A stretch of DNA of 64,000 nt from Platynereis dumerilii. Its lineage: Eukaryota; Annelida; Polychaeta; Phyllodocida; Nereididae. Positions 1 through 10,609 of this stretch are shown piece after piece (within the stretch, counting starts at the first letter, position 1; every line of letters starts with the position of its first letter). Location of the stretch: assembly GCA_026936325.1 (NCBI GenBank), contig JAPTHN010000018.1:11737658-11801657 (forward strand). The letters run 5' to 3'. A program made the translations under genes and the position numbers. The notes beneath the pieces are model-generated. The model was not told where the DNA came from and ran no database searches. It worked only from the letters and a program-made list of their open reading frames with translations.

Positions 1-442
1 CATCAACAAAACAAGCTTATCCTCTATGTTCAAGAAAATATAACCCAGCTCTATCTGTAAAACATGATGTAATAAGACTGCTCTCAAATCATCATATGCT
101 TGACAATACAACAAGAAATGAATTTCATCCTCAAGATATCGATATCTGCATAAAGTACATAAACAATTTTCTAAAGGAATATTCTGGAATCTCTGTAGCA
201 AGGGGCAGTACACCCAATCGGAACTGTGCAAGCGTGGATCTATAACCTTTATTAGCAATTGTTTCTATATATGGCTCAATACCAAATTCATTTTTATACA
301 ACGCATAAGTTCTGAGCTTTGGGGAATCTTGAATCATAGCACTCCAATCTTCTCTACATATATTTATCAATCTTTGTTTCACTTGCTCAATATTCAGTTG
401 TTCATTTTGAATGTACTGGTCTGTCATATTAATTTTCTGCAT
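1..442 (-). mobile_element. LINE fragment (C-terminus of non-LTR reverse transcriptase protein)
   Basis: The minus strand encodes KLRTYALYKNEFG, FRLGVLPL and, in a shifted frame, LCTLCRYRYLEDEIHFLLYC. This is the usual C-terminal block of many LINE proteins, ending in a CCHC-type C-x2-C…H-x4-C motif. One frameshift near position 180 separates the two parts. The element runs off the left edge of the window. Confidence 0.75.
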
Positions 443-650
443 ATATTGAAAACATCAGATTCTGTTGTTAGCTGGAATCATAATTAAATGATTTTTTAAT
501 GTTTGCATGACTTGTCTGGTCTGTCATATGATATCACATCGGGTCTAGCTTATTATGCAACCAGCAGCGATCTCAAAGTTATTTTACATTTTAAACAAAA
601 CTGCCAACTACTATTGTAGCATACATCATATGTTAAATGTCAGGGATTAT

Positions 651-1633
651 ACACTGCATCTGATGAAATTATGCAAGTAGCTTATTTCGCAGTAGTACAA
701 AAACTTTTGGATCCAGCAGTGTATCTATTTCGCATATTCATTTGATTGCACTGAGAAATATTCCTTGTGACTTTCATCGAGTTTCGTTCAGGCAAAGTTG
801 ACTTATGCCATATATTCAAATATTTTGGTGTATGACAAAATTATGCGAAAAACAACATAGGATTTTGAAAGACAGTCCAAAACTTTAATTTTGTATATTT
901 TTTTCAAATGTATGCTCCCCAAATCCTCAAAATGGTTCCAATCATTTGAAACATGCTTCTAGCAGTCATCTATTTCTGTCTATTTAGCTGTGTGAAAAGG
1001 AAACTGAAGTATCATCTCTTACTTTGAAATGGCTAGCAATCAAAATGTATTTCCACGACCTGCCATTGGAATGGCATTGTGTTTACGATGTGCATTACCT
1101 TATTTAACAGTTTGTCAATTTCCAATGTGCATTGTGCAACTTATCTCTCAGTTTAACTGAACCTAATTTATAAAAGATGGTAACTTTTGAAGGCATTGTT
1201 AAAAAGATCAGAACTTTTTTGAGATTTTGGAGAACATACAATGTAAATTTGAAAAAAATTATGCAAAATCAATGTTATTCCAATGGAGGCAATTTATGCA
1301 TATTGCTTGGCAGTGACAGCAAGTAAGCAAAATTTTTTGAAATGAATAGTTGCTAAATAATGTAACGCTAATGTTTTGAGCGCAATTATTTGAAAATTAA
1401 ACTTTCGTACTATCATTCCACTTACCATGTTGCTTATGCATAATTTCGTCAAACACCAAAATATTTTAATATATGGCATAAGTCAACTATGCTTGCACGA
1501 ATCTTGATGAAAGTCACATGGAATATTTTTCAGCCCAATCCAATGATGATGTGAAAATGATGCACTGCTGAGCCGAAAGTTTTTGTACAACTGCGAAATA
1601 ACCTACTTGCGTAATTTCGTCAGACGAAGTGTT
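651..1633. mobile_element. Foldback/MITE with about 200-bp inverted arms
   Basis: The arm at 651-850 (ACACTGCATCTGATGAAATT, later CTTATGCCATATATTCAAAT) is matched in inverse at 1440-1633. Internal sequence has further short inverted pieces. The exact ends and target duplication are unclear. There is no coding sequence inside. Confidence 0.55.
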
Positions 1634-2197
1634 TTATGGAAGCTATGACTAAATATGCCATAACTAAAATAAAATTTTCTAAGTATGGTAATATCAATGA
1701 AGAAATGGTTTACCTTCTATATGTACTAGCCCATCCATGATGCTTCATGCCCAGATTGAGTCAACTCCTTGCAAAGTACGTATTGTGGTCCATGGCACTT
1801 CCGCATGTGCATTTGTGGGTATGTGAGTTGCCTCCTGCAAAAACTGCTGGATGCTTTAAGATTTGGCATGATGTGTTCATTTGTACTACACAATACCTGG
1901 TTAAATTTTGGTGACTATTGCAGCTTTTTTTGGGCCCATAATTTATTTAACGCTCCTATTCCTGTGGTCCATCACATTTTGTGACACAAACGGTCCACAT
2001 GGGCCTCAGAGGCCAGAAGCACTATAAATTTAGATCCAGAAGGTGAAATACTATTCCTTTGATTCATGGCGACTCAGCCTCATTATTTATCAATGGGGAA
2101 CAGTGGTATAGAGAATTATGTGTTTTAACATTATTGTAAAATTACCTGTTTTAGCTTGATTTTGCATGGTATTGTCCAAATGGATATTTCTTGATTG
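1634..2197. other. No recognisable feature
   Basis: AT-rich sequence between two inverted-repeat elements. Short open frames are present on the plus strand, but none has splice context, composition or a domain that would support coding. Confidence 0.5.
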
Positions 2198-2206
2198 ATA
2201 CTAATT

Positions 2207-2816
2207 TAGCCCTGGACCCTTGGGGACAGCGGTCATGGATCCTCCCATTGGAAAATCATGAGATTTGAAAGACATGGTTAGGGAGAATCAAGATGTATCT
2301 CAAAAAGTATGTCAAGTATGTTAATTTCAATCACACCATCCGAAAGTATGCAAATTAACTACTGACGGCACCTATTTCCATATCTCTGCATGTTAAAATA
2401 CATGAACACTCACCCTGTGAAGTTCAAGAAATTATTTTTTTCTTTATACATTGAACAAATGGCGTCTTCTCATTGGGTGAGAGAGAGTGATGTCATAACA
2501 AAAGTTTGTGATGTCATAGGTAATTTTAGTGACGTCACAATGGTGACATCACACACAAAAATGAAACATGCGTCTCTCAATTTTCTTTGGCATTTCTCTA
2601 ATTTAAAAGTTATTTTTACCATACCAGTCACTGTGAAAATGCAGTCAAACCTAGTGCCGTCAGTAGTAAAATATGTTGGCTGCTCAAATCCAAAATTTCA
2701 TCAAATTTGGATGACAATTGTCTAATTTAGAAAGATTCTCCCAACGCCATGTCAGTATCTCATAATTTTGTATGGGATGACCTATGACCCATGCTCACGC
2801 ATGGGTCCTAGGGCTA
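2207..2816. mobile_element. MULE-like MITE with 9-bp target duplication
   Basis: Ends TAGCCCTGGACCC and GGGTCCTAGGGCTA are inverted repeats. They are flanked by perfect 9-bp direct repeats ATACTAATT at 2198-2206 and 2817-2825. Longer subterminal similarity includes GGTTAGGGAGAATC versus GATTCTCCCAACGCC. A 9-bp duplication fits Mutator-like elements. Related arms occur at 30.80-30.86 and 31.37-31.44 kb. Confidence 0.75.
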
Positions 2817-2825
2817 ATACTAATT

Positions 2826-4049
2826 GCGTTTTATACCTCATTAAACTGAATATGTGCACAAATCTATTACATGTATGAATCTTTGTTTTGTGAGTCCTAA
2901 GGAATATTTTGAGAATTTTCAGTCATTTGAAATTTTAAAAGGTTGACATGGGATAAATGTGCCATCGAGGCCCCTGTGGACCGTAGGAGAGTTACTGCAT
3001 GTACTATCATTTTTTGCTGTAGCACTAGCAGCCAAGAGGGTATGTATTCCTACATTCTGTCCACGGCAATGGCCATTATACATCCGTAGAAGGTGCCAAA
3101 GCACTAAATTAGCAACATTTCAATGTTTATTTGATGAAAATCTGACCATTATTGGCGAAGTCAGCATTAAATTCTACAAAATCCGAAGCATGCTGATGCA
3201 AGTTCTACGACGAGTTGATAACATTTAGGCCTAAGTCTTAATCAACTGCTTATGTATGGCATCTTGCAGTAGTCGAAGTTAAATTTTAAATGGACAGTGA
3301 AGCTATGTATGCTCTCCGAGTGCCCATTCTCGTTTTATTTTTTTGTAGATGTTAATGTTTAGATATTATATAATTATTATGTACTTGTTGTACTGTATGA
3401 CCTTAATGAGTGCCGATTTTGTTATATATTTTACACCAAAGGTATGTAATATGTCCAGTAATAGAATTTACTGTAAACATATGATTTTATATCTCTGAAG
3501 ATTGTAGTTGTTGATTTGTGCTCTTTACATCAATTTTTTCTTTAAATTTTATTTTTTAATGACATATGCAAGGGATGGATGTTTTTTTATGTCAATAAAA
3601 TCCTAAATGTAGGTAAATAATACATTTTATACAAATTAACTGAATAACTTCCGTATTATTCCATGATGTCTCAAGCATAACCTACGGGTATGGCCTGAAG
3701 TTGTTATTTATGTTGCTTTGCATTGTATGACAAGCAAAAAAAGTGCATTTGTCTTTTCTTTTAAGGAATTGGAAAAAAAGTACTGAGGAATAGTCATGTA
3801 ACCCTTCACTTATATGTCACAGTAACATTGACAATGCAGTAGGCACTGGCATATGACAGCCTCTATGCATGTGACTACGACATTTTGACCAGTATTGGGA
3901 CTATAGTATTCTATACCCAGGGGCCATTCCTGTGACTGAGAGAGGGAGAGCATTTCACTTCATATTCTTGTCTTAAAAAAGTCAGGGCAGACATCTGGCG
4001 GTGTGGCACGGCAGTAGAAATCCAAGATGGTGACAAAATTTGGCTGAAT
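2826..4049. other. No recognisable gene
   Basis: AT-rich sequence. Open frames of 61-89 codons overlap on both strands at 2.92-3.23 kb, but show no domain and no clear splice or promoter context. Several AATAAA-like words occur near 3.6 kb. Confidence 0.5.
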
Positions 4050-4391
4050 ATGACAGATCGATAGATATATATGGTAAGTGCAGCCCTCTAAGTCCAGTCT
4101 GGGTGCTCACATTCCTCACAAGGGTCAATTGATGAGATAGGAGTGAGAGTGGGAATCCTCAACATGTGACTGATTTATACCATGTTAGGGATCTTTTACT
4201 AGCCCAGCATAGACACTGCATGAATATGGAAAATATCACAATATTTTCTGCATGAATATTTGAACCAAGGTACTTCACTTGTCATGTATCACCCACTGGT
4301 TCATTGTTTGTTGTAACAATTACTGGTAGTATGCTAGGCTGCCAATCGCTGGATCCTGCTCTTGTGGAGGTTACCTGGGCATATGGTGGAT
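4050..4391 (-). mobile_element. SINE-like repeat, left part (split by a MULE-like foldback)
   Basis: The block around 4070-4260 (CAGCCCTCTAAGTCCAG … GGGATCTTTTACTAGCCC) is the reverse complement of the repeat at 61.44-61.62 kb. The adjoining stretch 4330-4391 resumes after the foldback at 5798 (CTGTTTCAATCATCCTTTGC) and matches the repeat at 23.43-23.55 kb. The two halves show that a SINE-type repeat was already in place when the 4392-5797 element inserted. Confidence 0.5.
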
Positions 4392-5797
4392 TAGGGTGGG
4401 CTGAAAAAAACTTTTTTTGGAATTTCAATATGCCAGTGGTATCGAAAGTTGGCTATGGCCAAAAAATGATAATTGGTGAAAAAAAAAGTTTGTGGAAGGC
4501 GACGTGTGCCGGGCCACTCCGGCTTTTATGAAAATGCATATTTTCAGTCATTTCTCATGCTTTTTTAGACCATTTTTTGGCCTGAGTCAGCTTCCTTGGT
4601 TTCAGAAGGCTCAATGGCATACTTAGATCTTCTTTGAAGGCCATTTTGGATATGAAACACCATAAACAGGTGGCTTATATTTAAGATTTAGCCATTTCTG
4701 GGTAAATGTTGGGAATCAGAATTTGGCTTTTTTTTGCTGAAAATTGCCCGAAAAATTTGAAATTATCGGAATTGTCCCAACAAAAAATTATTCCAAGGGA
4801 ATTGTGATTACCCCGAGTCCTCCCCAATGCCCTAAAAAACATTTCCAGCGAATTATCTGCATTGAGTTGTGGTTTTAGTATCCAGAATAGGGGCAATTCC
4901 GTAAAGTCAAATTTACAGATTTGACACTTTAGCAGCTTGTGTAGCCCTACCATTACACCTCAGTTATTTCATTGTTAAATAGGGATGAGGCCAGGTAATA
5001 GGGGTATCAGACAAGCCATCAACCAAAGCTCCAAGTGTAATAGGAGCTGAGCTACAAGGCGAAATGTCATCATGTCGAACGTACAGTGCGTAAGTAGTAC
5101 TGAGTACATTCGAGACAAGATGACATTTCGCCTTGTAGCTCAGCTCCTATTACACTTGGAGCTTTGGTTGATGGCTTGTCTGTTACCCCTATTAACTGGC
5201 CTCATCCCTATTTAACAATGAAATAACTGAGGAGTAATGGTAGGGCTACACAAGCTGCTAAAGTGTTAAATCTGTAAATCTGACTTTACGGAATTGTCCC
5301 TATTCGGGATACTAAAACCACAACTCGATGCAGATAATTCGCTGGAAATGTTTTTTAGGGCGTTGGGGAGGACTCAGGGTAATCACAATTCCCCTGGAAT
5401 CATTTTTTGTTGGGACAATTCCGATATTTTCAATTTTTTCTGTCAATTTTTAGCAAAAAAAGCCAAATTCTGATTCCCAACATTTACCCAGAAATGGCTA
5501 CATCTTAAATATAAGCCACCTGTTTATGGTGTTTCATATCCAAAATGGCCTTCAAAGAAGATCTAAGTATGCCATTTAGCCTTCTGAAACCAAGGAAGCT
5601 GACTCAGGCCAAAAAATGGTCTAAAAAAGCATGAGAAATGACTGAAAATATGCATTTTCATAAAAGCCGGAGTGGCCCGGCACACGTCGCATGCCACAAA
5701 CTTTTTTTTTCACCAATTATCATTTTTTGGCCATAGCCAACTTTCTATACCACTGGCATATTGAAATTCCAAAAAAAGTTTTTTTCAGCCCACCCTA
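4392..5797. mobile_element. MULE-like foldback element, about 690-bp arms, 9-bp target duplication
   Basis: Nearly the whole 1.4 kb is one inverted repeat: 4392-5083 and 5107-5797 are complementary with only scattered differences, around a loop of about 25 bp. It begins TAGGGTGGGCTGAAAAAAAC and ends with its complement, flanked by perfect 9-bp repeats ATGGTGGAT (4383-4391 and 5798-5806). Open frames inside (for example 4953-4681) arise from the arms and carry no known domain. No transposase is encoded. Confidence 0.8.
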
Positions 5798-5925
5798 ATG
5801 GTGGATGTCTGTTTCAATCATCCTTTGCCTCATTTCAATGTCCTCCTCCTGCCCTAACTAGCCTACCGAGTGCATAAATACAGGATGTTAAGCCTAATCT
5901 TCCATCCATCCATTGAATACAGTAC
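5798..5925 (-). mobile_element. SINE-like repeat, right part
   Basis: This is the continuation of the repeat broken at 4391. TTTCAATCATCCTTTGC and ATAAATACAGGATGTTAAGC have close counterparts at 23.47-23.54 kb and, inverted, at 61.79-61.85 kb. It starts with the second copy of the 9-bp target duplication. Confidence 0.45.
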
Positions 5926-5934
5926 AGTGCCGCC

Positions 5935-6376
5935 TGTAAGCTAGTGAAATGGGTGATATTTTTCCATTGCCGCAATGCTAAACATCCTCCACCAAACTGA
6001 ATGTGTAGAAGCATGAATTCTCATCCGTTTACTGGAAAACCTATTGGGTCATAAAGGCAGCTATTTGTGACATTTGGGATAAAAATGGCTTCCAAATCTT
6101 TGATAAGTGAGTGAAACACAAGCCCAATGTTATTTCAATGGGAGGGGTGGTTCACTTACTTACCAAAGACTTTGACCCACACCTAATTCCAAGTACAACA
6201 CAGAAATTTAGCAGCCATTTTTATCCAGCATGCCTCAGATATCAGTCTTTATGACCCAAAACTTTTTCCTCTCATCGGATAAGATTTCATACTTCTACAA
6301 GCTGTTTGGTGGAGGATGGTTAGCATTGCGGCAGTGGCAAAACATCACGCATTTCACTAACTTACAGGCGGCACTG
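5935..6376. mobile_element. Tc1/mariner-type MITE (CAGTGCCGCC termini)
   Basis: Ends CAGTGCCGCCTGTAAG and CTTACAGGCGGCACTG lie between TA dinucleotides (5933-5934 and 6377-6378). Inverted similarity extends about 100 bp into each arm (GCAATGCTAAACATCCTCCA versus TGGAGGATGGTTAGCATTGC). The TA duplication and CAGT start fit Tc1/mariner-derived MITEs. Confidence 0.75.
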
Positions 6377-6379
6377 TAC

Positions 6380-7480
6380 TGTCCAACATAAACATAAAAA
6401 GACAACAGCTATGTCATAAAATTTTAGTTTATTTAAAATTGCTTGCAATATCATAAACCTCATGAATTTGTTGGTTTTATGCAAATTCATAGAGGTAAAG
6501 AGTTGAAAGCTTATATTATATTCATTTTTAAAACTACATATTATCCTATAAAAAATTTACTGCGTCAAACAGTTAAAAGACACATATTTCTTTTAAATCC
6601 GCATCAAATCAGAAACGTTAACAACAATGATCATCTGACAATTTGGGTGTACAATCCTTCCAGAAAATACATAGGAATTGTTCTTTTATTTCATGTGGGA
6701 GACTGGAAGGTTGACATCATAAGGAAGTTGCCATAAATTATTAGCAATGGAAATCATGCAAAGCAGGTACTTTCTCTGAGGTCACATGTCGTTCAGCCAA
6801 TGATGGCCATACTGGATGGGACATCACATCTAAGCTGTGAGGTAGTGTGCAACCATAGACATCATGTTGTATGTGGGAAAGCTTATTCCAATGCAGATCT
6901 GAAGTAGAGTGTTATATTTCATGCTGCCTGACAGTTATATTATGAAAGACCAAAATTACAAGGAAACTATTCACAAATTTATAATGGTCCATTCTTCTTT
7001 ATGAAACCATGAAGACAATGTCATATGGTAACTTGAAGACTTGTTGAGCAGGCAACATGAAATTTCAAAGAAAGTCCTTGTATCCAGTGGCTCAACTAGC
7101 GAGCCTTCAGGGGCCGACCTGATGATCTTTGGGTGGGGGGGGTGGGGGTTTATGGATTTTAGGTGGAAAATTAAGTTTATTTCCAACTTGATACTAAAAC
7201 AAGAAGTTTGTTTAGCACATGAAAAAAAAAGCTAGTTTCCATCTTTAGCTAGAGTACTGTAATGTTAAAATTGCAAAAATAAAAGTTTGCTGTTTCATTC
7301 GCATGCAATAAAAATTCACAAAACTGCACACCACAGCCAATCACAATGCCCAACCACTATGAGGTCACACACCAATTTTGCTATATTATTCCTATTCAGC
7401 GTACATTCTGGAAGGATAGCAATGCTACCAAATAAACACAGATAAACAATTCTTTGGCATAATTAGCAATAATACAACTT
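6380..7480. other. No recognisable gene
   Basis: AT-rich unique sequence. A 97-codon frame at 6443-6736 has no recognisable motif. A G-rich run lies at about 7.13-7.15 kb. Confidence 0.5.
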
Positions 7481-7482
7481 AA

Positions 7483-7945
7483 CAATATGAGATTATCTGT
7501 TGGTATGGTAACTGCAGCGCAACATCTAAGCACAAACTTGAACGGATCGTAAAAAACTGTAGCAAATTTGGTATCGAAGTAACAAGTCTTGAGAACATCT
7601 ACAAAAAATGTGTTGTACAAAGATGTAAGGTTATCACGAGTGACAATATGCATCCACTGCATAGCCATTATCAGAATTTACCATCAGGCAGAAGATTTAG
7701 ATCAATTAGGGCTAGAACGGCAAGATATGCCAAGTCCTTTGTGCCATCAAGCGTACGTCTGCTCAATGAGCAATATCTTTAATCATTAATCATTTATTAT
7801 ACATTTCTGTGAATGAATGTTTTTGTGATGAATGACTGATGTGTGTAAGTTGTCTTGAATGAATGTCTCTGTCATTGGATTGTACACCACAAGTTTCATG
7901 TTATATGATTAATAAAGTATTTATTATTATTATTATGAGCCAAGG
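7483..7945 (+). mobile_element. LINE 3' end with (ATT)n tail
   Basis: An open stretch to the TAA at about 7780 encodes CWYGNCSATSKHKLERIVKN and later HPLHSHYQNLPSGRRFRSI, RTARYAKSFVPSSVRLLN. This is a well-known C-terminal signature of L2/CR1-like retroposons. A short 3' UTR with AATAAAG and an ATTATTATT tail follows. Everything upstream of this C-terminal piece is missing. Confidence 0.75.
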
Positions 7946-8472
7946 TAACAGCTACCTCCTGTGAGGATCTTACTGACATGATGCATGCTAGAACCCTCGA
8001 AATTGGTGTCTAACTATCACTTGTATAAAAATGAGAATTATTCCAGTTTATCAGATAAGAGCCAACACACATATAAAATAAACATTAAAGCATTCCAACA
8101 ATTGAGACAATATTTACACAATTCCAACATTTTTCACATTGATTCTAACCATCAAATGCAAAAAAGTTGCATTCAAAATACAGATAAGCAACAATAACAA
8201 AAATGCAATTCAATATACATAGAGCTATGAACATTCATCAGCAATATTTCATTTCCAATATATACGAAATGCAGGCAATTATATACTACTACTACTACAA
8301 CCACTGCTATATGTACAATGTACATCCAACAGCAATATTTCATACAGCCAATAACAAAACATACAAACAGTTGTGTATATGAGCGTTCTACAGCAATATT
8401 TTGAACAACCGAAAGCAATATTTTGAACAACCATTTATATGAAATAGAGACAATTATGTACATTTTTCATTA

Positions 8473-8833
8473 CAGCGAAACACTTTGATATAGAATTAGA
8501 GTGGACTGTGGCACTGTGAAAATGGCACTTCGTGACTCATGATAGCCAATGAAGTGTCATCTTCTCTACTTTCAACATGGGAAGCATAGAGGCGGTTTGA
8601 TTAGTCATGATCAAGAGAAAGCCATTGACTTCTCATAATGGATTTTAGAGTGAAAATCAGATGCATAATCCTTTCGTTTGGCTGTCACCAACAAGTGGGA
8701 TAAGTCTCCTTCAATCAAATTAACATTGAAAGTATTGGGTTTGATCATGACAAATCATCAGCATGATGACACACGAAGTGCCATTTTCACAGTGCCACAG
8801 TCCACTCTAATTCTATATCAAAGTGTTTCGCTG
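8473..8833. mobile_element. Tc1/mariner-type MITE, CAGCNAAACACTTTG family, copy 1
   Basis: The 361-bp element has about 65-bp terminal inverted repeats: CAGCGAAACACTTTGATATA … TATATCAAAGTGTTTCGCTG. It is flanked by TA (8471-8472, 8834-8835) and has no coding capacity. Three more copies lie in this window. It interrupts the 8.2-9.4 kb minisatellite. Confidence 0.85.
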
Positions 8834-8956
8834 TAATATTTCATAGAACCATTTACAAAAGTTAGAGGCAATTATGTATATTTTACAGCAATATTTCACA
8901 CAACAACTTACAAAACATACACAACCATGTACTTTATTCTGCAATATTTCATACTA

Positions 8957-9160
8957 GTGTGGCTCTGTGGTACAGTGGTTAGCATTCCTGCCTTGTACAC
9001 ATGAGGACGTCGGTTCGATCCCCGCTCCGGCCATGTCCAGAGGTTACCACTATAATGATTGGTATGATCGCCATTCAGTATGGTGAGCGTTGATGAGCAG
9101 ATTTATCTGGAATGGGCGCTGTATAAAATCATACTATACTATATTATTATTATATTATTA
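8957..9160 (+). mobile_element. tRNA-derived SINE
   Basis: The head has a pol III A box (GTGGTACAGTGGTTAGC region) and a perfect B box (GGTTCGATCCC) at tRNA-like spacing. A tRNA-unrelated body ends GGGCGCTGTATAAAATCAT, a tail shape shared with L2/CR1-type LINEs, and is followed by ATT repeats. It is inserted in the minisatellite of this region. The acceptor stem cannot pair and no CCA-type end is present, so it is not a tRNA gene. Confidence 0.75.
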
Positions 9161-9400
9161 TCAACATTAGTAACACAACAATGTACATCATTTAGCAATA
9201 TTTCATACATCCATTTATGAAGCATTTATATTGCTGCCTTAAAAATCTCAGAAATATCCTATTCTAGGATATAAACAGCCATGATGATTATGCAATAATA
9301 GTATATTTCAAGCAATCATTTACAAAACATCAACAAACTATGAACATTATTTAGTAATATTTCGGTGAACCATTTACAAAACATTTACACTGTTGCCTTA

Positions 9401-10028
9401 TAGGCCTAAACCTCAAAAATATCCTATTCCTGGGTATGCAAAGCTACAGGAGTTGAAGATAAATAAGACATAAAAACATCTAATCATAACAATATATGCA
9501 CTACACTACACTACAATAAAGCAATATACTTTGTTGTCCAAAGAGACATTACTATCTTGGTAGGGTGTGAATCATAGATCATAATAAATCAGAATGAGCA
9601 CCTTAATTAGCAGAAACATTTATGAGGACAAGCAATGGAAAAGGTTGAGCATTTCCACTTTACATAACTCACCATTTTATCACTTGCTAGTGCAAATTTT
9701 AATTGCCATTTTGATATACATGACATTTACACTTTTTTTCTTTTTGGCACAGATCACAACTTGCTAATTAATCACCAAAGTAAAAAAACCAGGATATTTC
9801 CATCACAGAATGACAGGAACTTCAGTGGTGGTCTTGTGGAACCAGATATGAATGTCTACAAAGGAACGAAGATGTTTCATCTCTTGCTCAAGGACATTGC
9901 TAAGTGTTGTCTTAAAAATGTGATTTTCAACTTCAGTCTGTGGTAAGGGTGGAGGTTAGCCAGGCCCCAGTCCCTGAATTAACACAAACGTAGAAAACGG
10001 AAAAAACTCAGAAGTTTCTAATACCATA
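9401..10028. other. Sequence downstream of the Ulp1-like gene
   Basis: This would hold the 3' UTR of the minus-strand protease gene. I see no convincing polyadenylation signal in the expected orientation close to the stop codon, and no other feature. Confidence 0.4.
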
Positions 10029-10609
10029 TTACAAGATAATAGGCACTTCAGGGAACATGTTAACTTGTCCAGTTTGTAGACAATGGTGCAAGTGGCTTCG
10101 TAGCTGTTGTGTGTCTAATGTAACCTTTTTGGGGTCAATTCCACGAATCAACATTGTGGCATTTGCAGCAGCAAACAGACCACAGTCTGACGTGGTTCCT
10201 TGAGATTGGGGAACAGAGTACTCCACATTTGAGGCATCATCGCTAACACCTTGGTAAAGGTATTTCAGTTGAGGCAGAACCTGTTGAACACGCTGAGAAT
10301 TATGCAGGGAGTCATACAGAACTATTCTCCCATTCCTTTGGCAGGAAACCACATAGTGATTGTTGATATAGTGAATTGCAGGAAGATATGGACTTGGAGT
10401 AACTCTTGAGGTAGTAGAGTCCTGAGACATAACTTGAAGGTGCAGAGCTGTTGGTGTATGTTCTGTGGAAATGCCACAGAGGAGCGCAAACCTATCCAAG
10501 GTTGTGATAGCCAATTCTCCCCCGCGAAGTGCATCATTTGGGTCATAGCCTGGAAGTTGTTGAACTTGATGATTCCCATCGTATGCGGATATATCCTGGT
10601 CTGACAATA
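10029..10609 (-). CDS. Exon 2 of the Ulp1-like protease (catalytic domain)
   Basis: This 581-bp exon carries the complete catalytic domain. Upstream of the active-site His is an ALRGGEL segment typical of the substrate-facing side of C48 domains in transposon-linked proteins. The C-terminal LRSHLHHCLQTGQVNMFPEV resembles the ending of those same families, which makes a mobile-element ancestry plausible. The stop codon is TAA at 10029-10031. Confidence 0.75.

Larger units (their letters stand above)
8190..9400. repeat. Degenerate minisatellite (GCAATATTTCATA…ACAAAACAT units)
   Basis: Units of roughly 60-90 bp share CAGCAATATTTCATAC, CCATTTACAAAACAT and ACAATGTACAT words. The array is interrupted by the MITE at 8473-8833 and the SINE at 8957-9160, both therefore younger than the array. 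Confidence 0.65.

Noticed and set aside
2919-3228. Overlapping open frames on both strands considered as a small gene
   Set aside because: No domain, no splice or promoter signs, and both strands are equally open.
8957-9030. tRNA-like sequence with A and B boxes
   Set aside because: Stems do not pair as in a tRNA and the unit continues into a tRNA-unrelated body with an ATT tail, so it is a SINE.
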